Under the pieces are notes generated by a model. The model had not been told where the DNA came from and ran no database searches. It worked only from the letters and a program-made list of their open reading frames with translations. DNA of 64,000 nucleotides from CAYGDP01 sp964348665 (GTDB lineage Bacteria; Verrucomicrobiota; Verrucomicrobiia; Palsa-1439; CAYGDP01). Each line of letters begins with the position of its first letter. Within the stretch, counting starts at the first letter, position 1. The stretch spans positions 69,205 to 133,204 of the forward strand of contig CAYGDP010000010.1 of NCBI GenBank assembly GCA_964348665.1. The letters are read 5' to 3'. Below are positions 32,204-39,800 of the stretch, in pieces. Both the position numbers and the translations under genes were made by a program.

Positions 32204-33745
32204 CTACCGAATCTTTTGGTCGGGGAGTTCTTTCTTGATGCCTTGGTCCAGCGGCATCTTGTCGGATTTGGATGTCAGCCCCGTCTGCTTCATCAGTCGC
32301 GCCAATTCCTTTTGCAGTTCCTTCACTTTGCCAGCGTAGGCGGGGTCGTGGATCAAGTTGCGACGTTCGCCTGGGTCGGTCTTGAGATTGTACAGCTCCG
32401 CCATGTGACGGTCGGCGCCTCCATCGCCATGCGGGTAATGAATGTATTTCCAGTCGTCGGTGCGAACGCCGCGGACGTTGGGCGTGTAGGGAAATTGTTT
32501 CTCGTAGTTGTAATGGTAGAACCAGGATTTGCGCCAGGAAGGATCGCCTTTCTGGACGAGTTTCACGAACGATTTGCCGTGGATGTTCGCGAGCGGTTTC
32601 GCGCTGCAAAGTTCGAGCAGACTCGGCGCAAGATCCACGGTGAGCACCTGCGGCTCGATCACTCGCGGCTGGCCGGGCGCAACGAGCTTGGGATAGCGCA
32701 CAATCAGCGGGATGCGAATGCTCGGCTCGTGCATCGTGCGTTTGTCCACCATGCCGTTCTCACCGTTGAGCAAGCCGTTGTCGCCCATGAACACGATCAC
32801 CGTGTTGTCGAGCGCGCCCATTTCCCGCAAGGCCTGCACAATTTGGCCGACGCTGTCGTCCACGGAAAGAATCGTGCCCCAGTAGGCGCGGGTCATCGCG
32901 GCGAAATCCTTCACCGCCTCGGGGCGGTCATCGGGGAATTTCTTGCGCCAATCGAACAACGGCCCGTAAATGCCGTGCCACGTGTAAAGACGATCCTTGA
33001 TCCATGCGGGTTTGTCGTTCAGTTGAAACGCGGTCTCGGGATATTGGATTTCGACGCCATCGAAGGCGTTGGCGTATTTCGGTTCGGGCAGATAGAAACT
33101 GTGCGGCGCCTTGTGGCCGAGCATCAGCAGGAACGGTTTCTCGTTGCGCGGGCGTTTGATCCAATCCAGCGCCATCTTCGTGACCCCGTGCGTGTAGTAC
33201 CCGGAGACAACCTGTCGCTGGCCATCCACATTGAACTCGGTATCGAAATATTTGCCTTGGCCCTTGTGAGTGGCGAAATAGTCGAACCCGGGACGTTTTT
33301 CGTCGTTCTCCTCTCCCATGTGCCACTTGCCGATGTATGCCGTCTCGTAACCGCTCTCGCGCAGTCGCATCGGGAAACTGGCAAGGTTCTTTGGATACTC
33401 GGTAAAATTGTTCACGACACCGTGGGAATGCGCGTACAGCCCACTCAAGATGGACGCTCGGCTGGGCGAGCAAAGGGACGTGGTACAGAACGCGTTCCGG
33501 AAACGCGCGCCTTCGGCTGCCAACCGATCAATGTGCGGCGTCTTGACGTGAGGATTGCCCGCGCAACCCAGCGCGTCCCAGCGCAGATCATCACAAAGAA
33601 TGAAAACGACGTTCGGCTTGCCCTGAGCGGAGCCGAAGGGCCTGCCCTGAGCGGAGTCGAAGGGGCGCGTCGTCAACGGTTCGGCGCCCACCGCAAAAAG
33701 CGCAGGGGCAATAATCGCCAGGATAAGTGCAACAATCCGTTTCAT
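32204..33745 (-). CDS. Type I sulfatase 3 (secreted), with repeat-derived insert after the signal peptide
   Basis: A 513-residue sulfatase. Signal peptide 1-21; then residues about 27-43 (RPFDSAQGRPFGSAQGK) are encoded by two tandem copies of a short palindromic repeat; the sulfatase domain starts at PNVVFILCDD. The formylglycine motif is CSPSR from C92 and the later metal motif is FMGDNGLLNGE. ATG 33745 is supported by AAAGGA about 12 bp upstream; an earlier in-frame GTG at 33784 would overlap the sulfatase 4 stop. The C-terminus carries a helical KELQKELARLMKQ tail. It lies 35 bp downstream of sulfatase 4. Confidence 0.92.
   Translation of the reverse strand: MKRIVALILAIIAPALFAVGAEPLTTRPFDSAQGRPFGSAQGKPNVVFILCDDLRWDALGCAGNPHVKTPHIDRLAAEGARFRNAFCTTSLCSPSRASILSGLYAHSHGVVNNFTEYPKNLASFPMRLRESGYETAYIGKWHMGEENDEKRPGFDYFATHKGQGKYFDTEFNVDGQRQVVSGYYTHGVTKMALDWIKRPRNEKPFLLMLGHKAPHSFYLPEPKYANAFDGVEIQYPETAFQLNDKPAWIKDRLYTWHGIYGPLFDWRKKFPDDRPEAVKDFAAMTRAYWGTILSVDDSVGQIVQALREMGALDNTVIVFMGDNGLLNGENGMVDKRTMHEPSIRIPLIVRYPKLVAPGQPRVIEPQVLTVDLAPSLLELCSAKPLANIHGKSFVKLVQKGDPSWRKSWFYHYNYEKQFPYTPNVRGVRTDDWKYIHYPHGDGGADRHMAELYNLKTDPGERRNLIHDPAYAGKVKELQKELARLMKQTGLTSKSDKMPLDQGIKKELPDQKIR
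33621..33664. repeat. Two tandem CCCTGAGCGGAGYCGAAGGG repeats inside sulfatase 3
   Basis: Copies at 33621-33640 and 33645-33664, separated by 4 bp, differ at one position. On the coding strand they encode FDSAQGRPFGSAQG directly after the signal peptide. The unit is an imperfect palindrome (CCCT..../....AGGG). A third copy is in sulfatase 4. Confidence 0.8.
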
Positions 33746-33780
33746 TCGCGCAGTTTTTCCTTTGTCTCGTTGTCCGCTTT

Positions 33781-35148
33781 TCACCAGGCATCCAGCTGCG
33801 CCCGCATGGTTTGAACTCGCGCCGGCTCCTTGGGGGCGAGATCGGTTTTTTCGTGAGGATCGCCGACCAGATCATAAAGCTCGGCGGGCGCAGTCGCGTC
33901 GCTGTGTGCGATCAGTTTCCACCGCTCCTCGATGACCCAACGATGAGACAAACTGGCGGCGGGATTGCTCAGATCGCGAACGTCGTGCGCAAAAAGCTCG
34001 CCGTAGATGGATTTACGCGCCGACAGACGGTTCTTATCGAGTAGGTTGATTCCCGGCAATCCGTTCGGCGCGGCAATTCCGCAAGCCGTCAGCAAGGTTG
34101 GCATCAAATCAATACTGCTGGCGAGATTCTGCTCATCCCGTCCCGGCGGGATTTTTCCCGGCCACCGCACCAGAATCGGAGTCCGAACGCCTCCTTCGTA
34201 GGGCGTACGTTTCCCGCGAAGATTGCCGAAGGGGCCTTTGCCTTCGGGAAACTGTTCATTTTGCACCCAGCCATTGTCGGCCAGATAAACGACGATCGTT
34301 TTTTCGGTAAGTTTTTTCTTTTCAAGATGGCCGAGCAATTCGCCGATCGTCTCGTCAAACCACTCGCACATCGCCCAATACCGCGCCAAACTCTCGGGAC
34401 GCCCCGGCGCGGTGTATTTGGCCAGCAATCGCGGCGGGGGATTGTGCGGCAAATGCGGCAACATGGGCGCATACCAGAGCAGAAACGGTTTGTCGGCGGC
34501 GCGATCCACGAACTCCAGGACAGCCGACATTCCCTCGCGCCCGATCTTCAATCCGGCGTCGCCGTGGCGACCGCCCCGGGCGGGATCGCCGTGCGTCATC
34601 CCTTCGGTAAAACTGCCGCAGTGACACGGTCCCTCCCACCATTTGCCCGCTTGAAAACTCACGTAGCCGTTTTTGCCGAGCACGCTCATCAAGGTTGGCG
34701 ATTGCTGAAACGTCTCCACCATTTTCCGATTCGCTTCGCCGCGAGGTTTCTCGCCCCAACCCGGGTCATTCCCCGTGATCCGATGTTGATGCGGATATAA
34801 TCCCGTCACCATCGTTGCCAGGCTGGGCCGGCATAGGCTTGTCGGCACATAACCGCGCGTGAAAAGCAGGCTTTGCGACGCCAATCGGTCTAGGTGCGGC
34901 GTCTGAACGATGGAATGCCCCATAAAACCGTAATCGCCCCAACCCTGATCATCCGAGAGAATCAGCACGATGTTCGGCCTCCCTTGAGCGGAGCCGAAGG
35001 GGCGCGTCGGACTTTCTTCCGCGCGCGTAGAAATTCCCAATCCAAAAATTCCAACGCAGATCCAACACGCGATTGTCCATGCCCAGTTCCCGCAGAATTG
35101 TTTTGAAGAGGTCACTTTTTCATTTCCGATTGGCCACTGCGATCTCAT
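33781..35148 (-). CDS. Type I sulfatase 4 (secreted) with CxPSL instead of CxPSR
   Basis: A 455-residue sulfatase. The long N-terminus carries a signal peptide (hydrophobic core about 22-38, cleavage near RAE at 42-44), then RPFGSAQGR (49-57) from a palindromic repeat, then the domain start PNIVLILSDDQGWGDYG. The maturation motif reads CRPSL at 106-110: cysteine and proline are kept but the arginine is leucine. FLADNGWV supplies the later metal site as YLADNGWVQNE. The protein ends soon after the domain and looks complete. ATG 35148 is in ATGA overlap with the LamG gene stop. Whether CRPSL is matured to formylglycine cannot be told from sequence. Confidence 0.9.
   Translation of the reverse strand: MRSQWPIGNEKVTSSKQFCGNWAWTIACWICVGIFGLGISTRAEESPTRPFGSAQGRPNIVLILSDDQGWGDYGFMGHSIVQTPHLDRLASQSLLFTRGYVPTSLCRPSLATMVTGLYPHQHRITGNDPGWGEKPRGEANRKMVETFQQSPTLMSVLGKNGYVSFQAGKWWEGPCHCGSFTEGMTHGDPARGGRHGDAGLKIGREGMSAVLEFVDRAADKPFLLWYAPMLPHLPHNPPPRLLAKYTAPGRPESLARYWAMCEWFDETIGELLGHLEKKKLTEKTIVVYLADNGWVQNEQFPEGKGPFGNLRGKRTPYEGGVRTPILVRWPGKIPPGRDEQNLASSIDLMPTLLTACGIAAPNGLPGINLLDKNRLSARKSIYGELFAHDVRDLSNPAASLSHRWVIEERWKLIAHSDATAPAELYDLVGDPHEKTDLAPKEPARVQTMRAQLDAW
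34981..35001. repeat. CCCTTGAGCGGAGCCGAAGGG repeat inside sulfatase 4
   Basis: A single copy of the unit found twice in sulfatase 3, with one extra T. It encodes PFGSAQG at the same place in the protein: between the signal peptide and the first strand of the sulfatase domain. Confidence 0.75.
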
Positions 35149-36152
35149 TTCAGCGCGTCGAGGTGGGCGGCGTCATGAAGACGTTTCATCTCGGCATCGG
35201 TCAGCGCGCGATTGAAAACTGCCAGCCCGCCAAACTTTCCGCGAAACGGCTCGCTCAACATCGAACCCCCGGCATACCGCGCGCCGACGGTGAAGTCGGA
35301 CGGGGCGATTTTCGTTTTCGCGTGTGCCGCGGGGTCGTACCGGAAAATGCCGCGGCCGTGATAGTACGGATTCATGCCGCGATCTTTGCCGTCAGGACCT
35401 TCGGACGTGAAATACCGATCCGTCCGTTTGTCCTTCTCTGCATCAAGCGAGCGCGGTTCCATGACACCGTTGATATAGGCGCGGATATATTTGGAATCAT
35501 ACGTGAACCCCAACGTGCACCATTTCCGCTCGGGAACGTCGGACGGAGTGGCGGCATAATCGGCATTCCAGGGCAGCGCGCTGCCGTCTTTGCGCCGCGT
35601 GACCCCGCCTTCGCTGGAGATATGCGGCGTAAGTTTCCGCGCGCCGCCGTATGCGGGCATATGCAGGAGGAGCGCATATTGGCGGGTGCCCGTGTCATCG
35701 TGAGCGCCTTTGCCCTCGCTCCAAATCCCAGCAATGGTTCGGCTGCGCGGTACGTCCTCGATGAAAACCACGGCGAACATGCTCACTTGCGCATCCTTCC
35801 CGCTGATGTTCAGACCGCCCAGTTCCTCGTGCTTGATCTGAAACCACTGTTTGCCATTCAGTTCAGCCGAGTAACCCGAGAACGGTCCGCCTTCGACGCG
35901 CTGGATCGGGCCGCCGACTTCCATCAGCGGTAACTTCTCCTTCGTCCCGATGGAAACGCGCGGCTGCCCCGCTTCTTCGCCAAAAATCCAGAATGCGACC
36001 AAGCCCGGCATTTTTTCGATCACCGCCGACTCGCCCGCGGGCGTTTGCGCCACGCCCAGAGTTCCGAGCAAGATGCTGACCAAAATCAAGTGAAGCAGTC
36101 GGCAGGATGCGGCCATGCGTTTTTGGACAACTAACTGAAATAGCGGGTTCAT
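35145..36152 (-). CDS. Secreted LamG/concanavalin-like domain protein
   Basis: A 335-residue secreted protein with signal peptide (about residues 13-36, LHLILVSILLGTLGVAQ). The rest is a LamG-type jelly roll: PGLVAFWIFGEEAG at the start, WCTLGFTYDSKYIRAYINGV in the middle and GKFGGLAVFNRALTDAEMKRLHDAA at the end, the classic closing signature. Such domains bind carbohydrate; alone they usually act as accessory binding proteins next to sulfatases. ATG 36152 was used; ATG 36116 (MAASCRLL) is an equally good start. It is followed by sulfatase 4 with ATGA overlap and preceded by sulfatase 5 with a 53-bp gap. Confidence 0.82.
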   Translation of the reverse strand: MNPLFQLVVQKRMAASCRLLHLILVSILLGTLGVAQTPAGESAVIEKMPGLVAFWIFGEEAGQPRVSIGTKEKLPLMEVGGPIQRVEGGPFSGYSAELNGKQWFQIKHEELGGLNISGKDAQVSMFAVVFIEDVPRSRTIAGIWSEGKGAHDDTGTRQYALLLHMPAYGGARKLTPHISSEGGVTRRKDGSALPWNADYAATPSDVPERKWCTLGFTYDSKYIRAYINGVMEPRSLDAEKDKRTDRYFTSEGPDGKDRGMNPYYHGRGIFRYDPAAHAKTKIAPSDFTVGARYAGGSMLSEPFRGKFGGLAVFNRALTDAEMKRLHDAAHLDALK

Positions 36153-36205
36153 CAGCGGTTTGATTTTGTCGCGGCAGCAGACACAATACGGTGGAACGAT
36201 GCAAA

Positions 36206-37759
36206 TCACTTCGCTTTCTCTTTCGGTTTGGCGTTCAGTTCGCCCCACGGCACGACGTTCGCCCGAGTCGCCCATGCGTCGTACAACGCAGCGAGCTCTT
36301 TAACTTTCTCGGCTCGGGGTGCGGCTAAATCATTCATCTCCGTGCGGTCGGCGGCCAGATCATACAGCTCCCACCCGCCGCCATGTTTGGCAACGAGTTT
36401 CCAATTGCCTTGTCGGACTGCCCGATTGCCTTCATGCTCCCAGAAAATCGTGCGTTCATTCGGGGGTTCGCCGCGCAATGCGGACAATAGGCTTTTCCCC
36501 TCGACAGGAGTGATCGCGCGGCCTTTGACTTCTTTCGGATACTTCGCGCCCGCCGCGTCCAACGCGGTCGGCATCAGGTCAATGACGTGCCCGACTTGTT
36601 GAGTCAGCGCGCCGCCGTTTTTGATGACCGCCGGCCAGTGGGCGATGAGCGGCGTGCTGATGCCGCCTTCGTGGACCCAATGTTTGTAAAGGCGGAACGG
36701 TGTGTTGCTGGCGTTGGCCCAGCCAACTCCATAGCTGCGAAAAGAATCGGCGACACCTGTGGCCGCGTCGGGCTTTGCGCTGCGCTCAATCACTTCCGCA
36801 CAGCCGCCGTTGTCCGCGAGAAACAGCACCAGCGTATTTTGATCCATGCTGCGCTCGCGCAACGAAGCCATGACGCGACCAATGCCCGCGTCCATGCGCG
36901 TGATCTGCGCGGCGTAGACCGCCATTCGCAAATCTTTCTCCTCCGGATTTTCGACGTCCGACCACGGGCGCACGCCTTTGTCGCGCGGCGTGATCGGCCA
37001 GCGCGCATCCACCAGTCCCAATTCAATCTGCCGTTTGTGCCGAAGTTCGCGTAACGCGTCCCAGCCGTCCTTGTACTTGCTGCGATACTTCGCGATCTCT
37101 TCGGGCGGCGCGTGCAACGGCCAGTGCGGTGCGGTATAAGCAACGTAAAGAAAAAATGGTTTTGCCGTGTCATGCTCCTTCACGAAGGCAGCGGCATTGT
37201 TGGTGATCGCATCGGTAACGTACCAGTCGGCGGGCGGCTGAATCTGCTGGTCATCCCGGGCGAGTTTGCGGTTGGGGTCGAGCCGAAAATAATTCGTCCC
37301 GCCGCTGACCAACGCGTAACTGCGGTCGAAACCGCGGTCCACAGGCCAGTGCGGACGATTTTCGCCCACGTGCCATTTGCCGCTCATGTACGTCCGATAA
37401 CCCGACTCGCGCAAAACCTCGGCGATCGTCAGGGAACGATCGTTGAGAAAACCCTGATAGCTCGGATGCCCTTTGTTCTCAACCATGTGCCCGACGCCGG
37501 CCTGGTGCGGATACAGTCCCGTCAGTAGCGCCGCGCGCGTCGGACAACAGCGCGCCGTGTTGTAGAATTGCGTGAACCGCAGCCCTTTCGCGGCCAGCGC
37601 ATCGAGGTTCGGTGTGGAGATTTCGCCGCCGTAACTGCCGATGTCCGAAAAACCCATGTCATCGGCCATAATAATAATGACGTTCGGCTTTGTTGACTGG
37701 GCCACGCCACTGCCCAGGCACGCGAACAAGACAGAGAGGCATAGGAGTGGGATTCTCAT
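36206..37759 (-). CDS. Type I sulfatase 5 (arylsulfatase A-like)
   Basis: A 517-residue sulfatase with signal peptide (1-21). PNVIIIMADDMGFSDIGSYG opens the domain; the formylglycine motif is CCPTR from C71 (TARCCPTRAALLTG), typical of the arylsulfatase/choline-sulfatase-like branch; KWHVGENRPHWP and FLADNGGCAE complete the active site. The motif and length are closest to bacterial arylsulfatases (AtsA-like), so among the seven it is the best match to a classical arylsulfatase, although the natural substrate is probably a sulfated glycan. It starts 4 bp downstream of the sulfatase 6 stop. Confidence 0.93.
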   Translation of the reverse strand: MRIPLLCLSVLFACLGSGVAQSTKPNVIIIMADDMGFSDIGSYGGEISTPNLDALAAKGLRFTQFYNTARCCPTRAALLTGLYPHQAGVGHMVENKGHPSYQGFLNDRSLTIAEVLRESGYRTYMSGKWHVGENRPHWPVDRGFDRSYALVSGGTNYFRLDPNRKLARDDQQIQPPADWYVTDAITNNAAAFVKEHDTAKPFFLYVAYTAPHWPLHAPPEEIAKYRSKYKDGWDALRELRHKRQIELGLVDARWPITPRDKGVRPWSDVENPEEKDLRMAVYAAQITRMDAGIGRVMASLRERSMDQNTLVLFLADNGGCAEVIERSAKPDAATGVADSFRSYGVGWANASNTPFRLYKHWVHEGGISTPLIAHWPAVIKNGGALTQQVGHVIDLMPTALDAAGAKYPKEVKGRAITPVEGKSLLSALRGEPPNERTIFWEHEGNRAVRQGNWKLVAKHGGGWELYDLAADRTEMNDLAAPRAEKVKELAALYDAWATRANVVPWGELNAKPKEKAK

Positions 37760-37763
37760 GGCA

Positions 37764-39548
37764 TCATCGGATCGGCTTGGCATTATCCTTCAACAGCGTG
37801 AGCGTGACAAGACGAACATCGGCAACTTGTTTTCCCGCGCTACGCTGCGCGCGCAAGGTGAGAGTACCGCGGCCTTGTTCGAGGTGTATCACTCCAAGTT
37901 TCAGGGGGCGAAATTCTTTCTGGTACGATTCCCCTTTGCGCGGGACGCGATCCTGGTCGGTGATCAGTGGCGGGTCCCAGCCGGGCGCGACTTCGCCTCG
38001 GAGTTTGCTTTCCTGAAAACTGAGTTCGATGGTTGAGCCGGCGTCGGCGAGCGGGCAGGTGTAGTGTATCGTGGCTTCATAATCGCCGGCGGTGTGGATG
38101 GCGATGTCCCATGTCATTGAATCTTCAGGAGAAATCCAGTTTGTAAAGTAGGAACAGTTGGGCGCGCCGGCGCTGCGGCGAATGTTGCCATGCGGGACGC
38201 CGTCGCGGGCGGGCAACGACGTGATCGGGAACTCGGGATAACCGACCGGATACGGGCGCTCGTCCTTCGCCACCGCAAGCACTTCTTTACGCCAATCGGC
38301 AACCGCTTGTTTCAACTTGGCGGCTGCTTCGGGATTTTGGGTGGCGATATCGGTCTGCTGGTTGGGGTCGGTCGTCATGTCGAAGAGCGCGCCACGATCA
38401 TCGAGCCGGTACTGCTGGGTGCGTACGCTGACCTTGCCGCCTTGATGAGTGAAGATTATCCGGTCGGGCCAGTCGCGCGCCTTGCCGAGCAACAGCGGCG
38501 CGAGATCTCGGCCGTCCAGAGGAGAAGTACTGATTAGCGGAACATTGGTCAGACCGGCGAGAGTCGGGAGCAGGTCAATCGCACCGGCAATCTCGCGAAC
38601 GGTCGTGCCGGGTTTGAGATTGCCCGGCCATCGGATCATCATCGGCACGCGCACGCCGCCTTCGTCGGTCGAACCTTTTCGGCCTTTCATGCCGCCGTTC
38701 CAACGCGAACTGTTCGGGCCGTTGTCGGAGAGGAAGACAACGATCGTGTTTTGGGCGAGACGAAGCGCATCTAGTTTTTGCAGGACACGCCCTACGTTCC
38801 AATCCAGATTTTCGCACATCGCCAGCGCGCAGCGGGTCACAGGCAAATCTTCCTTGTCGCCGTCCCGGCCGCGCAGAGCGATGGGGTTGTCCTTGAAACG
38901 ATCCCAATAGGAGTCCGGCACGCAAAAGGGCGAGTGCGGCGTGTTGAACGCCAGATAGCAGAAAAAGGGACGGACGCGGTTTTTCTCGATGAAAGACAGC
39001 GCGCGTCCGGTGAGGTCATCGGCGATAAAGCCCTTGCCGCGGATGAATTGGCCGTTGTGTTCCAGAGGCGGATCGAAATACTCGCCCCAGTGGCCGGAAG
39101 TAAAGCCGTAGAATTCGTCGAACCCGCGGGCGTTGGGATGATACGGCCACTGGCTTCCGTTGTGCCATTTGCCAAACGCGCCCGTGACGTAGCCGGCGCT
39201 CCGAAAGGTATCCGCGATGGTTTTCTGGTCGAGATCGAGCCGTTCCAGTCCGGTGGACACGCCGCGCACGCCCACGCGCGAGTGATATCTCCCGGTCAGG
39301 AATTCCGCGCGGGTCGGCGAGCAAAGTGGGGAGACAAAGAACCGATCGAACGCAACTCCGTCGCGCGCCAGCGAATCAATGTGCGGCGTGGCGACATTGC
39401 GATTGCCGTTCACGCTCAAGTCGCCCCAGCCCTGGTCGTCGGAGAGGATCACGACGACGTTTGTCCGCGGCAGCGGTTTCTCCGGCTCGGCGGCCAAGCC
39501 GGGGCAAGCGGCGGTCATCCCCGCAATTACGGCGAGGAAAATTTTCAT
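37764..39548 (-). CDS. Type I sulfatase 6 with C-terminal beta-sandwich domain
   Basis: A 594-residue protein with signal peptide (1-20, ending GLAA). Sulfatase features: NVVVILSDDQGWGD, CSPTR from C76, KWHNGSQWPYH, FLSDNGPNSSRWNG. After the sulfatase domain ends near residue 450 there are about 130 extra residues (MTWDIAIHTAGDYEATIHYT and onward) that look like a carbohydrate-binding beta-sandwich. I used ATG 39548 at the signal peptide; the open frame continues upstream without similarity. It is the first of a run 6-5-LamG-4-3 with very short gaps, so it probably heads that transcript; the 252-bp spacer upstream (39549-39800) would hold the promoter. Confidence 0.92.
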   Translation of the reverse strand: MKIFLAVIAGMTAACPGLAAEPEKPLPRTNVVVILSDDQGWGDLSVNGNRNVATPHIDSLARDGVAFDRFFVSPLCSPTRAEFLTGRYHSRVGVRGVSTGLERLDLDQKTIADTFRSAGYVTGAFGKWHNGSQWPYHPNARGFDEFYGFTSGHWGEYFDPPLEHNGQFIRGKGFIADDLTGRALSFIEKNRVRPFFCYLAFNTPHSPFCVPDSYWDRFKDNPIALRGRDGDKEDLPVTRCALAMCENLDWNVGRVLQKLDALRLAQNTIVVFLSDNGPNSSRWNGGMKGRKGSTDEGGVRVPMMIRWPGNLKPGTTVREIAGAIDLLPTLAGLTNVPLISTSPLDGRDLAPLLLGKARDWPDRIIFTHQGGKVSVRTQQYRLDDRGALFDMTTDPNQQTDIATQNPEAAAKLKQAVADWRKEVLAVAKDERPYPVGYPEFPITSLPARDGVPHGNIRRSAGAPNCSYFTNWISPEDSMTWDIAIHTAGDYEATIHYTCPLADAGSTIELSFQESKLRGEVAPGWDPPLITDQDRVPRKGESYQKEFRPLKLGVIHLEQGRGTLTLRAQRSAGKQVADVRLVTLTLLKDNAKPIR

Positions 39549-39800
39549 TGTCCGTTGCAGAATAACACAACACGGCCAAAGACGCCCGTACATATCCCAT
39601 TCGACAGCGCCGTTATGACAGATCAAACCATGACCAGTGGACTTTCTATTCGCGAGCGTCGGCAAAGTATCCACGGACGCAACCAAGCGATCATAATCGC
39701 CAGGTTCCGGGATTTCCTTCCATCGCTAGAACTACGGCGTGCGCGGAGAAGCAGGCGACCGCGACGACTGCTAGCCGTTAGAAGGTGAATATCGCACGTT

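Noticed and set aside
39549..39800. Possible small gene in the 252-bp spacer upstream of sulfatase 6
   Set aside because: Open frames there have no start with a ribosome-binding site and no domain-like composition; the spacer is better read as promoter space for sulfatase 6 with a weak hairpin at the PQQ gene end.
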